Shown here in pieces: positions 1-8,426 of a stretch of 64,000 bases of DNA. Under the pieces are notes generated by a model, which was not told where the DNA came from, did not search any database, and saw only the letters and a program-made list of their open reading frames with translations. The DNA lies in assembly GCA_023455425.1 (NCBI GenBank), contig JAEYCM010000047.1, forward strand, positions 62,001 through 126,000, written 5' to 3'. The translations under genes were made by a program, and so were the position numbers. Position 1 is the first letter of the stretch. Each line of letters begins with the position of its first letter. The DNA comes from Bacillota bacterium. Its GTDB lineage: Bacteria > Bacillota > Clostridia > Christensenellales > CAG-138.

Positions 1-101
1 TGCCAGAAACCGCGCTTGTAAAGCTGCCAGGCAATGCCGAATATCCCGCGCATGCGCAGCGGCGCGCGGGTAAGGGGCGGATAAGGCGTGATTGGATCCA
101 T
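1..101 (-). CDS. Membrane protein, N-terminal fragment (runs off the window)
   Basis: A reading frame begins at an ATG at 101-99 on the minus strand, preceded by an AGAGGT ribosome site, and stays open to the window edge. The first 33 residues start MDPITPYPPLTRAPLRMRGI and continue into the hydrophobic, aromatic stretch FGIAWQLYKRGFW. Such a start, with a polar Pro-rich lead before a membrane segment, is common in uncharacterised integral membrane proteins of Clostridia. Too little is visible to name a family. It lies downstream of the DUF815 gene on the same strand, 74 bases from its stop. Confidence 0.6.
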   Translation of the reverse strand, partial: MDPITPYPPLTRAPLRMRGIFGIAWQLYKRGFW

Positions 102-175
102 AGCTGTACCTCTTTTCTTTTTAAAATAATATCGTACCCAATATGGTATGCAAACGTGTACGCGCTAAGAGCGCA

Positions 176-1558
176 TTATTTCCCCAGCAGTTCCTGTGCG
201 ATGGCGGCGGCGGAACGGAAGGAAAGCGGGGAACCGCCGTTCACCCCGGCGGCGGCGGCATAATCGATACAGGCGTTCTGGATGCTGTCCACATCCACGT
301 CCTTGCCTTCCCGGAGCAAAGTAAACTGGACAAGCTCAATGAATTCCTTCAATTGCGGGGGCGGCAGGCTGATACGCAGCGGGAAGAACGCGTCCTCCGC
401 TTTTCTGGCCGCGGCGCAAACAAGAAGGTTTACTTCCGTCAAAAGCGCAAGGGAAAGCGCCGCGCGAAGCTTGGGCCAGGCGGCGTCCTGCGAATCAAAT
501 TCATCCAGGAACAGCAGGAACTTTAGGGGTTGCTTCAATAGCTGCGGCAGCGCGCGCGCTAAGCCTCCCAAATGTCCGGGCGGGCAGTAGACGAGCCGAA
601 GCTCGGGCAGCTCCCGCGCCAAGGAGAAGATCTGCGTGGTTTTGCCAGCGCCCGCGCCGCCGGTCAGTAAAAAGTTCTGCGCCTTTTCACCGCGCATAAA
701 GCGGATGGCGTTGTGCATGGCCTGCTCGCGCTGGGCCTGGTAAAACGTGAACGCATCCTCTTCCGGCAAAAACTGGGCAGGCAGGCCGGAGAGCGTGCCG
801 TCTTCCTCCACCAGGAACAGCCGGTACCGCGTAAACACGCCGTACCCGCAGGTCGCGGCGTAATTCCAAAGGTCGTCCAGCAGCAGCCCGCGGTCGGCCG
901 AAGTATCCAGCCTTAAATAGAGTTCTTCCAAAGAGGGATCGGCGGCATATGGTTCCCTGTGCTCTTCCGTCTGGTAGCGCCAGCTGATAAAGTCGTTTTC
1001 ATCTATGGGCAGGGGAAGCGGCTCGGGCGCCGGGGCCGGGGCGGCCGCGGGCGCAGCCTGCGGCAGGGGGCGGCTGGTCGTACCTGCCCATACGGCGGAG
1101 GAAAGCACGCTGATATTGTCCTTCTGCTGTGTGCGGCGGGGATTGCGCTGTTCGCGCGCTTTTTCGCCGATCCACCGCTTGGCGATGACGCTGTTGAGGG
1201 AAAACAATACATCCATGTGCTTCAGGTCGGCGCGCATGGCGGTGGAGAGGGGCTCGTCCCACACACCGCGCGCGGCGGCGGCAGAAAACACATTTTCCCG
1301 CTCGGTCAGCACCCAAATTAAAAAGTCGCGGAACAGATCCCCGCTCACCCGGCGATAATTGCCGTGGATGAGCGCGGCGCAAAGCCCATGGTATTCCTTT
1401 GCTGCGGCAAGCGGATCGTTCTGCAACAGATGGGAGAGCATCGAGGCAAGGCACGCAAACGGCGGTTCCTCCAACGAATCCCGGAGCACCGTAAGGCGGT
1501 TAAGCGCGCCAAACAGCGTAAGGCAGCCTTCCTGGCAGGGCATATCCTTGAGCGACAT
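176..1558 (-). CDS. DUF815-type AAA ATP-binding protein
   Basis: 460 residues. The Walker A loop GGAGAGKTT is near residues 300-308 and a hydrophobic Walker B with DEFD near 352-355. The N-terminal ~270 residues hold a helical region, then an Ala/Pro-rich linker (about 165-185) and a conserved-looking acidic segment before the ATPase core. This arrangement matches the DUF815 family of single-AAA ATPases, whose cellular role is not settled. The ATG start has a strong AAAGGGGG site upstream on the minus strand. It is probably co-oriented with the truncated membrane protein downstream. The family call is from motif and architecture recognition. Confidence 0.8.
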   Translation of the reverse strand: MSLKDMPCQEGCLTLFGALNRLTVLRDSLEEPPFACLASMLSHLLQNDPLAAAKEYHGLCAALIHGNYRRVSGDLFRDFLIWVLTERENVFSAAAARGVWDEPLSTAMRADLKHMDVLFSLNSVIAKRWIGEKAREQRNPRRTQQKDNISVLSSAVWAGTTSRPLPQAAPAAAPAPAPEPLPLPIDENDFISWRYQTEEHREPYAADPSLEELYLRLDTSADRGLLLDDLWNYAATCGYGVFTRYRLFLVEEDGTLSGLPAQFLPEEDAFTFYQAQREQAMHNAIRFMRGEKAQNFLLTGGAGAGKTTQIFSLARELPELRLVYCPPGHLGGLARALPQLLKQPLKFLLFLDEFDSQDAAWPKLRAALSLALLTEVNLLVCAAARKAEDAFFPLRISLPPPQLKEFIELVQFTLLREGKDVDVDSIQNACIDYAAAAGVNGGSPLSFRSAAAIAQELLGK

Positions 1559-1580
1559 GCAGTAGCCCCCTTTGCTTACA

Positions 1581-1733
1581 GCAATTCCACTTATAAACCG
1601 GAAAGTTTAGCGGTTCTTTTCGTCTGCCGCAGCGTCGCCTTCCACTCGGCGTAGCGCTGCTACGCCTCATTCCGGTTCCTGGCGGCGCACGAAAATCTTT
1701 TGCTTCCTTTTTCTGGTTTATAAGTTCCATTGC
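1581..1733. repeat. 153-bp near-symmetric palindromic element (MITE-like)
   Basis: The outer arms 1581-1603 and 1711-1733 are inverted repeats matching at about 19 of 23 positions, sharing the core ACTTATAAACC. An inner perfect palindrome, GGCGTAGC-GCT-GCTACGCC (1648-1666), has exactly the same centre (1657) as the arms, and the flanks between also pair partly (TTTTCGT ... GCCGC). The whole block therefore folds as one long imperfect hairpin. It fills most of the 331-base gap between the DUF815 and padR genes; no gene is visible there. Confidence 0.6.
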
Positions 1734-1823
1734 TCGTTGGTTACAGTATAAAGCAATTGCGCAAAAATGGAAACGGACAAGCGATTTTTTTCACACTTGA
1801 TATATTTTATAAAAAAATATACC

Positions 1824-1852
1824 TTGACAGGCGAGGTATTGCATATTATGAT
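1824..1852 (+). promoter_or_regulatory. Sigma-A promoter of the padR operon
   Basis: TTGACA at 1824-1829, a 17-base spacer, and TATGAT at 1847-1852. The predicted start is about 30 bases before the TTG start of the PadR gene. The surrounding AT-rich dyads are where PadR-type repressors usually bind their own promoter, but no exact operator is assigned. Confidence 0.8.
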
Positions 1853-1889
1853 ATAACACGCAAGGAAAAAACAGGGAGGAGGCGTCAGA

Positions 1890-2210
1890 TTGTCTATTAC
1901 GGCGGATCTGATACGCGGCCATACGGATACCATCATACTCGCGCAGCTCCTTAACAAGGATAGCTACGGGTACGAGATCAATAAGGCCATACAGGAAAAA
2001 ACCGGCGGCGCTTACGAGGCCAAGGAGGCTACGCTGTACTCCGCCTTCCGGCGGCTGGAAGCTGCCGGGCTCATCTACTCTTACTGGGGGGATGAAATGA
2101 CGGGCGCGCGACGCAGGTATTACTCCATTACGCCTTCGGGCAGAGCGGCGTACGAAAAGAACAAGGCGGACTGGCAGGAGGCCAAGACGCTCATTGACAG
2201 CTTGCTGTAG
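1890..2210 (+). CDS. PadR-family transcriptional regulator
   Basis: 106 residues, a typical length for short PadR regulators. It has the winged-helix signature: DSYGYEINKAIQ for the recognition helix region, then ATLYSAFRRLEAAGLI, then a wing with GARRRYYSITPSG. The start is a TTG at 1890 set by an excellent GGGAGGAGG site at 1873-1882. It is the first gene of a three-gene operon with a membrane protein and a DUF4097 protein, a recurring PadR module in Firmicutes linked to envelope stress or antimicrobial response. Autoregulation through the promoter just upstream is expected from the family. Confidence 0.9.
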   Translation: MSITADLIRGHTDTIILAQLLNKDSYGYEINKAIQEKTGGAYEAKEATLYSAFRRLEAAGLIYSYWGDEMTGARRRYYSITPSGRAAYEKNKADWQEAKTLIDSLL

Positions 2211-2221
2211 GGGGAGCAAAC

Positions 2222-2893
2222 ATGAACGAAAAATTACGCGCAACAGTGGAACGGCTCTTTGCGGATGCGCCGAAGACCCGCAGGGCAATGGAGCTCAAGG
2301 AAGAACTCCTGGGCAACCTCAACGAAAAGTATAACGATTTGGTCGCGCAGGGCATTTCGGAGGAAGAAGCGCTCAAAAACGTGATCAACGGCATCGGGGA
2401 TGTGGATGAACTCATTCGCGGATTAAAGGAGACGGATGTTATGGATCACTCGGAAATGCAACGCCAAAGAAAAAAGACGGCAACTATCGTAACAAGCGCC
2501 TTGGCGATCATTATGCTGGGCGTGCTGATTTTGATACTGGGCGTGGCGGCGCTGCATTGGAACCCCGTCGTCATGACGGTCATCATGATCGCCCTTATTG
2601 TGGCTGCATGCTGCATGCTGGTCTACCACTTTTTGTCCCGCCCCAAGTATGTAAAGGCGGACGATACCTTGGTGGAAGAATTCAAGCAGTGGAAATCCAC
2701 CACCGGCCGGAACGAACGGCTCAGGAAGTCCATTTCCTCCATCCTGTGGATGGTGACGGTCATCATCTACTTCCTTATCGGGTTCCTGCTGCCCGGCACC
2801 TGGGCGTTTTCCTGGATCATATTCCTGATCGCTGCGGCGGTGGACCGCATTATCAAACTGTCGTTTGAGCTTCGGGAGGACCGTCATGAGTAA
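2222..2893 (+). CDS. HAAS/DUF1700-type membrane protein of the PadR operon
   Basis: 223 residues. An N-terminal helical HAAS-like segment (about 1-75) carries the pattern KEELLGNLNEKYNDLVAQGIS followed by EEALKNVINGIGD, typical of proteins that accompany PadR regulators. Four hydrophobic segments follow at about 88-108, 114-135, 168-188 and 194-212. The gene starts 12 bases after the PadR stop and overlaps the next gene by 8 bases, so all three are probably translated together. In this module the HAAS protein is thought to interact with the partner DUF4097 protein; no enzymatic motif is visible. Confidence 0.8.
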   Translation: MNEKLRATVERLFADAPKTRRAMELKEELLGNLNEKYNDLVAQGISEEEALKNVINGIGDVDELIRGLKETDVMDHSEMQRQRKKTATIVTSALAIIMLGVLILILGVAALHWNPVVMTVIMIALIVAACCMLVYHFLSRPKYVKADDTLVEEFKQWKSTTGRNERLRKSISSILWMVTVIIYFLIGFLLPGTWAFSWIIFLIAAAVDRIIKLSFELREDRHE

Positions 2894-3929
2894 CCGAAAC
2901 AGCCTCCTGGTACAGATCATTGTCTGGGGCGTCATCGCGTTCCTGCTGCTGGGCGCGCTTACCGTGTTCCTTAGCCGCTCGGCACTTGGCTGGCGCGGCA
3001 TTCCCAGCCTTTCGTCCTGGGCCGACCTTCGTACCATGCAGGAGGAAAGCTTTCCGCTTGATGCGGTCAATGAACTGGAATTTGATTTTTCCAGCATGGA
3101 TATCGATGTGTATTTGACCGATGGGGAAGAGTTGCAGGTGAAGCTGCTTGCAAACCGCGAGCTGACGCCTGAAGAACGCTTTATCTCCTCTACGGAAAAC
3201 GGACGCATCTCCATCGAAAACAAGCAGCGCTTTTCCATGTTTAATTTCTTTATGATCAGCAGCTTCAAAAAGCTGGAGGTATACCTGCCCAAACAGTACA
3301 GCGAAACGCTCGGGCTCAAGACCTCTTCCGGCAACATCGCCCTGCCCGATGCGCTCGCGCTCAAAGCGGTAAAGCTGCGTCTTAGCTCCGGGGACCTGAG
3401 CGGCGGCGACATCCAAGCGGAAGACTTCAGTCTTGGCGTAACGTCCGGTAACATCCGGTTGTCTGCCCTTAAGAGCCCGCGCTATGCGATAGATATCAGC
3501 TCCGGAGATACGACGCTGGAAAATGTGGAAGGAACGGGCTCCATTGGCAGTTCCTCCGGCAACATCCGCGTAAATAGCCTCACGGGCGGCGCGCAGGATA
3601 TTTCTACCGCTTCGGGCAACATTACGCTGGGGCAGTTTACAGGCTACGGGGATATTTCCACGCAATCCGGGGATATCAAAATTGGCAGCGCGTTGCCCCA
3701 GGGCGATTTGGATATCCACGTGACATCGGGCAGCGCCTCCATAGAGCTTGTTAAAGAGGCTGCGGTTAACCTGAAGGCCGACGTCACCTCCGGCGATGTC
3801 AGAAGCAGCTTGCCGCTCAGCTTTGACCAGCACGGCAAACATGCCACCGGGCAGGTGGGCGAAAACCCCAGTGCCACGCTTGCCATCAGAACCACGTCGG
3901 GGGATATCCGGATTTCCCAGGCGGAGTAG
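2886..3929 (+). CDS. DUF4097 family beta-strand repeat protein
   Basis: 347 residues from the ATG at 2886, chosen because GGGAGGA lies 5 bases upstream; an earlier in-frame TTG at 2865 has no ribosome site. One N-terminal membrane anchor (about 10-35) is followed by an extracellular domain with many short repeats of the form SSGNI, SSGDL, TSGNI and SSGDT, the right-handed beta-helix pattern of DUF4097/DUF4098 adhesin-like domains. It overlaps the preceding gene by 8 bases and completes the PadR-HAAS-DUF4097 operon. Likely an envelope-associated sensor or partner of the PadR system; the function is not established. Confidence 0.85.
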   Translation: MSNRNSLLVQIIVWGVIAFLLLGALTVFLSRSALGWRGIPSLSSWADLRTMQEESFPLDAVNELEFDFSSMDIDVYLTDGEELQVKLLANRELTPEERFISSTENGRISIENKQRFSMFNFFMISSFKKLEVYLPKQYSETLGLKTSSGNIALPDALALKAVKLRLSSGDLSGGDIQAEDFSLGVTSGNIRLSALKSPRYAIDISSGDTTLENVEGTGSIGSSSGNIRVNSLTGGAQDISTASGNITLGQFTGYGDISTQSGDIKIGSALPQGDLDIHVTSGSASIELVKEAAVNLKADVTSGDVRSSLPLSFDQHGKHATGQVGENPSATLAIRTTSGDIRISQAE

Positions 3930-3958
3930 TGGAAGAAAGAAACAGTGTGAAAAACATC

Positions 3959-3995
3959 TTGCGGGGCATCCGCCATGATGCTATACTAATAAGGG
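3959..3995 (+). promoter_or_regulatory. pyrG promoter with GGG start site
   Basis: A perfect TATACT -10 box lies at 3982-3987 with a weak TTGCGG -35 at 3959-3964, spacer 17. Five bases after the -10 box comes GGGCTCG (3993-3999). A transcript starting GGGCUC is the hallmark of CTP-sensitive pyrG promoters in Bacillus. Confidence 0.75.
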
Positions 3996-4041
3996 CTCGA
4001 AAGAAACGCCGAACGCCTCCTGATATGGAGGCGTTTTTTAT
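3993..4041 (+). promoter_or_regulatory. pyrG attenuator (reiterative-transcription type)
   Basis: The predicted transcript begins GGGCUC. About 17 bases on comes an intrinsic terminator: AACGCCTCC (4012-4020), loop TGATAT, GGAGGCGTT (4027-4035) and a T-run. In B. subtilis, low CTP makes RNA polymerase add extra G residues at the 5' end; the poly-G then pairs with the pyrimidine-rich 5' arm of the terminator and prevents termination. Here the arm contains CCTCC, which suits that pairing. The pattern is seen directly; the mechanism is inferred from the Bacillus model. Confidence 0.8.
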
Positions 4042-4126
4042 TTTTTTACGGAACGGCATATACGGCGCAAAATGGCAAAGGCACCCTTTTGAACAGCCGA
4101 AAAAAGTAGAAGCATAGGAGGAAAGT

Positions 4127-5755
4127 ATGGCAACCAAGCTGGTATTTGTAACGGGAGGCGTGGTATCATCGCTGGGCAAAGGGATTACGGCGGCATCGCT
4201 AGGGCGGCTCTTAAAGGCGCGCGGCCACTCCGTCTCTATCTGCAAGCTCGATCCTTACATCAATGTGGACCCGGGTACCATGAACCCCTACCAGCATGGC
4301 GAGGTGTACGTCACGGATGACGGCGCGGAAACAGATCTTGACGTCGGACATTATGAGCGCTTCATAGACGAGCAGCTCTCCCGCGCAAACAATACGACGA
4401 CCGGGCAGGTATACTCCACCGTGATCGAGCGCGAACGCCAGGGCGGCTACCTTGGCGGCACCGTGCAGGTCATCCCGCATATCACGGATGAAATCAAGGC
4501 AAGGGTGTACCGCGTGGTGGAAGAAGTCAAACCCGATGTGCTCATCATCGAAATCGGCGGCACGGTGGGCGATATTGAAAGCCAGCCGTTTTTGGAGGCC
4601 ATCCGCCAGTTAAAAACAGACTGCGCGCCCGGAGGTTGCTGCTTTATCCATGTGACGCTGGTGCCGTATATCGCGGCGGCGGGCGAACTCAAAAGCAAGC
4701 CCACGCAGCATTCCGTAAAAGAGCTTCTTTCCATCGGCATTCAGCCGGATATTCTCGTTTGCCGCAGCGACAGGGCCATTCCCCAGAGCATGAAGGCAAA
4801 GATCGCGCTCTTCTGCAACGTATCCGAGGACTGCGTCATTGAAAACCTCAACGCGCGCTCGCTGTATGAAGTGCCGCTGCTCTTGGAGCGTAACGGCCTG
4901 TGCGACGCCGTACTCAAGCGCCTCTTGTTGCCAGCCACCAAGCCGGATCTGCGCAACTGGGAAGCCATGGTAGAGCGCGAACTGCATCCGGAAGGAAAAT
5001 GTGAGATCGCTATCGTCGGCAAATACGTGGGCCTGCACGATGCGTACCTTTCCGTTGCCGAGTCCCTGCACCACGGCGGCATCGCCGCAAACGTGGAGGT
5101 GAATATCCGCTGGGTGGACGCCGAAGACGTCACACGGGACGGCGTTGCGGCCCAATTGTCGGGCGTGGACGGCATCCTGGTGCCCGGCGGCTTTGGAGAG
5201 CGCGGCCTATTGGGCAAAATGTCCGCCATCCGCTACGCGCGGGAAAACAACATTCCCTTCTTTGGCATTTGCCTGGGCATGCAGATGGCCATCGTGGAGT
5301 TTGCACGCAATGTATTGGGATATTCCGATGCGCACACCACCGAGGTGGACCCCAACACCACCCATCCCGTCGTGGCGCTCATGCCCGACCAGCGCAACCA
5401 TATGGATGAGGAGGGCGCCATCCGCATCGGCGGTACGCTGCGCCTGGGCGGCTACGCCTGCGCCATCACCCCCGGTTCCCTGGCGGAACAGCTTTACGGC
5501 ACGGACATGATCCGCGAGCGCCATCGCCACCGCTATGAAATCAACAACGGCTTTGTACCGGCGTTTGAAGAAAAGGGCGTCCGCTTTACCGGCTGGAATC
5601 CGGAGCGGCAGCTTGCTGAGATCATGGAACTGACCGGGCATCCGTTCTTTATCGGCGTGCAGTTCCACCCGGAATTCAAGTCCAGGCCCGACAGCGCACA
5701 CCCCGTATTTGCAGGGTTCGTGCGCGCGGCAAAGACGCACGCGAAGGGGAAGTAA
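4127..5755 (+). CDS. pyrG: CTP synthase
   Basis: 542 residues, the normal length. It makes CTP from UTP, ATP and glutamine in the cytosol. The N-terminal synthetase domain (about 1-265) starts KLVFVTGGVVSSLGKGITAA, with the ATP loop, and has KLDPYINVDPGTMNPYQHGE. The C-terminal class I glutaminase domain (about 290-540) has the oxyanion strand GILVPGGFGERG, the nucleophile motif FFGICLGMQ and the His/Glu pair in GVQFHPEF. The ATG start follows AGGAGG. It stands alone between an attenuated leader and a strong terminator. Confidence 0.98.
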   Translation: MATKLVFVTGGVVSSLGKGITAASLGRLLKARGHSVSICKLDPYINVDPGTMNPYQHGEVYVTDDGAETDLDVGHYERFIDEQLSRANNTTTGQVYSTVIERERQGGYLGGTVQVIPHITDEIKARVYRVVEEVKPDVLIIEIGGTVGDIESQPFLEAIRQLKTDCAPGGCCFIHVTLVPYIAAAGELKSKPTQHSVKELLSIGIQPDILVCRSDRAIPQSMKAKIALFCNVSEDCVIENLNARSLYEVPLLLERNGLCDAVLKRLLLPATKPDLRNWEAMVERELHPEGKCEIAIVGKYVGLHDAYLSVAESLHHGGIAANVEVNIRWVDAEDVTRDGVAAQLSGVDGILVPGGFGERGLLGKMSAIRYARENNIPFFGICLGMQMAIVEFARNVLGYSDAHTTEVDPNTTHPVVALMPDQRNHMDEEGAIRIGGTLRLGGYACAITPGSLAEQLYGTDMIRERHRHRYEINNGFVPAFEEKGVRFTGWNPERQLAEIMELTGHPFFIGVQFHPEFKSRPDSAHPVFAGFVRAAKTHAKGK

Positions 5756-5770
5756 AGGATTATAAGATAT

Positions 5771-5800
5771 AAAAGGACGGGCGAGTAGCCCGTCCTTTTT
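5771..5800 (+). terminator. pyrG terminator
   Basis: Stem AAAAGGACGGGC / GCCCGTCCTTTT with loop GAGTA and a following T-run, 15 bases after the pyrG stop. Confidence 0.93.
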
Positions 5801-5820
5801 GATTGCAGCTCTTTAAAATG

Positions 5821-5880
5821 GGTTCTTAGGGCCGTAACGGCCCTAAGCGGAGGTTGTTGGAGGCGGAGCCTCCAAACCCA
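5821..5880 (+). repeat. Two-hairpin intergenic repeat, family 1, copy 1
   Basis: Hairpin 1 (5825-5847) is an 11-bp perfect stem, CTTAGGGCCGT/ACGGCCCTAAG, around one base. Hairpin 2 (5857-5875) is TTGGAGGC-GGA-GCCTCCAA. The same order and nearly the same first hairpin recur at 20173-20222. Confidence 0.75.
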
Positions 5881-5893
5881 GCCATTTGACGGA

Positions 5894-5927
5894 CACACGC
5901 CCTGCGGTATGTGCCGCAGGGCGTGTG
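5894..5927 (-). terminator. Hairpin between convergent pyrG and chemoreceptor genes
   Basis: A perfect 14-bp stem, CACACGCCCTGCGG / CCGCAGGGCGTGTG, with a 6-base loop, 28 bases beyond the chemoreceptor stop. There is no T-run on the minus strand, so it may stabilise 3' ends rather than terminate on its own. Confidence 0.5.
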
Positions 5928-5954
5928 CTGTAATCTGAATTGGGTTTCAGGCAA

Positions 5955-8426
5955 TCAATACTTGCCAAACTCGTCGTCATCCAAAATCAGCTCCGGCTTG
6001 GGAGAAGACTGCGGTGCCTTCTCCGTGATTTGCTCGGACTCCGTTTCATCGTCCTCTGCCGCATCATCCCGGAGCTTAACCTGGGCGACCATGTTCTTGA
6101 GCATGGTCGCCTGGCCGGAAAGCTCTTCTGTGGTGGCGGCGCTTTCTTCCGCCGTGGCGGAGTTGTTCTGCACCACATCGGAAAGCTGATCAATGCCCTT
6201 GTTAATCTGCATGATGCCCGTGGCCTGTTCATTGGAGGCGAGGGCGATCTGACCCGCCAGTTCCACGGTTTTCTCCACGCTCTCTACAATGCTGTTGAGC
6301 GACTCCGCCGTGCTGTCCGCAATCCTGGTACCGGCTTCCGCCTTCTTGATGGAACCCTCGATGAGCGCGGTGGTCTCCTTTGCGGCCTGCGCGCTACGGG
6401 AAGCGAGGTTTCGTACCTCTTCCGCCACCACGGCGAACCCGCGCCCGTGCTGGCCCGCGCGGGCAGCTTCCACCGCAGCGTTGAGCGCCAGGATGTTGGT
6501 CTGGAACGCGATATCGTCAATTACTTTGATGATTTTTCCAATATTCTCGGAAGCCTCGTTGATCTTCTCCATCGCGCGTTGCATGTTCTGCATGTGTTCT
6601 GTTCCCTTGGCGGCTTCCTCCCTGGCGGCGATGGAAAGCTCATTGGCGCGGTTTGCGCTCCTGGCGTTTTCCTTGGTCTGTGCGGCAAGCTCGGTGATGG
6701 TCGCCGTCAGCTCTTCAATTGCGCTCGCCTGTTCGGTTGCGCCCTGAGAAATTGCCTGGCTGCCGTCCGCCACCTGGCGGGTGCCCGAGGCGACCTGGTC
6801 CGCGGCGGAGCTGATGCTGTAGAACGTGCTGTTGAGCGTATCCACAATGGTGTTGACCGCATTCTTGAGTTCGTCAAAATCCCCCTTGAATTCGGAAGAA
6901 ATGGACTTGGTCAGATCGCCCTCCGCGGCGGCGTTCAGTACGCGCCGGGTTTCGGAAATATAGCGGCCGAGCGCGTCCATGGTGGAATTGAGCGTATCGC
7001 GCACCACCGCGAACTCGCCCTGGTATTCCTTTTCCATGCGCGCGTCCAAGTCGCCTTCTTCCATCTTCCGGAGCATATCGGTCACTTCGACAATCGGCTC
7101 CACAATGGTGTCAAGCGTGCGGTTGATGCCCTCCACCAAACGTTTGTATTCGCCTTCATGCTGCCCGGCGTCCGCGCGCTCGTTCAATCTCCCTGCTGTC
7201 GCCGCTTCCGTAAGCAAAATGGAATCGGCCACAAGCAGCCTGGAGGTAGCGCGGATGTCGTTGACTGCGTTGTAGAGATCAAGAAGCTCGTTCTTGGAGC
7301 GGATGGTGACGTCCGTATCCAGTACGCCGTTTTTCACGTCCGTCGCAAGCCGCACGATTTGGCCGATGGGGCTGAGCGCTTTGCGCATTGCAAGCGTCAG
7401 AACAAGGGCAATTGCGCCAAGAACGCCGACCAGGCCCAGCGTAACGGTTGTCAGCGTGGTGTAAAGCTCCTGCTCCGTTTCCGCCCGTTCCACAACAAAC
7501 ACGCTCCTGAGCGGCTCGTCGATTCCCACGACGGAGAACGGTACGGAAACGAAATAAGCTTCGTTGCCGGTTTGCTCGCTTTGGCCTTCTGTAAAGCTGA
7601 CGCCCTCGCTTAGGGTTGCGCTGGAGACGGAGTCCGCCTCGGCTTCGACCCCGGCGTTATCTGTAGTGCCTATTTTGGCCGTGTCCTTCGTATGGGCAAT
7701 GTAGGATTGCTCGTCCGTCTGGAGGAACTGGTAGGAGGTTTTATATCCGCCTGTTTCGTAGGCAAGAGTATTGATGGTGTCCACCAGGATGTTGCAGCTT
7801 GCCACGCCCGCAAATTCGCCGTTGCTGTCGAGGATGGGATTGCTGATGGTCATCAGCATCACTTCTTCGCCGTTTGCAAGCGTGCTCACATACGGCTCCG
7901 TCATGTGCGGCTTGAGATTTTTCTTTACATAAGCATAGTAGTCCTGCAGTTTATATTTGTTATAATTATAGAGCATGTCCATGGTGGTTTTTTCGCCGCT
8001 GCGGTATACGAGGAAGGAAATTCCATCCGGCGTGTTGTAAAAGTAGCTGTTCGGTTCCCACGCGGTGTACACGGAATAGATCCGCGCATCGTCCAGGGCG
8101 CTGTAGAGTACTTCCCGTACAAACTGTATGGTCTTGGCTTTGTCATCCTGCGTGCTGGCGTTGCCTTCAAGCTGCGCAAGGAACGTGGCCATGGCTTTGG
8201 ACTGGAACTGCATGGTTTCCAGATATTCGCCCGCAATATCCGCGTTACTTTTGGCGAGCGCCGCAATGTCTTTTTGCGTAAAGCTGGTCATGGAATCCAT
8301 CAGCACGGTACGTGCAACCAAAAGCAGCGCAAGCATGACGGCGGCAAACATCAGGCTGACCAACAGGGGAATGCGCACGGAAAGCTTTTTGAAAGTTCCT
8401 GCGGCTGAAACGCGCTTCTTTTTCAT
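5955..8426 (-). CDS. Methyl-accepting chemotaxis protein 1 (dCache-HAMP)
   Basis: 823 residues from the ATG at 8426, the second of two adjacent ATGs and the one correctly spaced from AAAGGAG. Membrane segment 1 is near 20-42. A periplasm-equivalent dCache sensor spans about 45-330 (features such as NPILDSNGEFAGVASCNILVD-like core). Membrane segment 2 is near 345-365, followed by HAMP-like coils and a long signalling domain with the hairpin tip NILALNAAVEAARAGQHGRG. It signals to CheA/CheW. The C-terminal half is almost identical in sequence to the chemoreceptor at 11773, suggesting duplication with a diverged sensor. Expression is probably sigma-D dependent (site at 8621-8647). Ligand unknown. 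Confidence 0.95.
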   Translation of the reverse strand: MKKKRVSAAGTFKKLSVRIPLLVSLMFAAVMLALLLVARTVLMDSMTSFTQKDIAALAKSNADIAGEYLETMQFQSKAMATFLAQLEGNASTQDDKAKTIQFVREVLYSALDDARIYSVYTAWEPNSYFYNTPDGISFLVYRSGEKTTMDMLYNYNKYKLQDYYAYVKKNLKPHMTEPYVSTLANGEEVMLMTISNPILDSNGEFAGVASCNILVDTINTLAYETGGYKTSYQFLQTDEQSYIAHTKDTAKIGTTDNAGVEAEADSVSSATLSEGVSFTEGQSEQTGNEAYFVSVPFSVVGIDEPLRSVFVVERAETEQELYTTLTTVTLGLVGVLGAIALVLTLAMRKALSPIGQIVRLATDVKNGVLDTDVTIRSKNELLDLYNAVNDIRATSRLLVADSILLTEAATAGRLNERADAGQHEGEYKRLVEGINRTLDTIVEPIVEVTDMLRKMEEGDLDARMEKEYQGEFAVVRDTLNSTMDALGRYISETRRVLNAAAEGDLTKSISSEFKGDFDELKNAVNTIVDTLNSTFYSISSAADQVASGTRQVADGSQAISQGATEQASAIEELTATITELAAQTKENARSANRANELSIAAREEAAKGTEHMQNMQRAMEKINEASENIGKIIKVIDDIAFQTNILALNAAVEAARAGQHGRGFAVVAEEVRNLASRSAQAAKETTALIEGSIKKAEAGTRIADSTAESLNSIVESVEKTVELAGQIALASNEQATGIMQINKGIDQLSDVVQNNSATAEESAATTEELSGQATMLKNMVAQVKLRDDAAEDDETESEQITEKAPQSSPKPELILDDDEFGKY

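Noticed and set aside
2423..3842. Long minus-strand frames opposite the PadR operon genes.
   Set aside because: Antisense shadows of clear genes; no ribosome sites or recognisable domains.
5940..7613. A 557-codon open frame on the plus strand opposite chemoreceptor 1, and a similar one at 11752-13140 opposite chemoreceptor 2.
   Set aside because: Both mirror the receptor coding sequence; they arise from GC-rich third positions. They have no ribosome site and their composition (many Arg, Gly, His, Leu) is that of an antisense shadow. Their mutual similarity only reflects the receptor paralogy.
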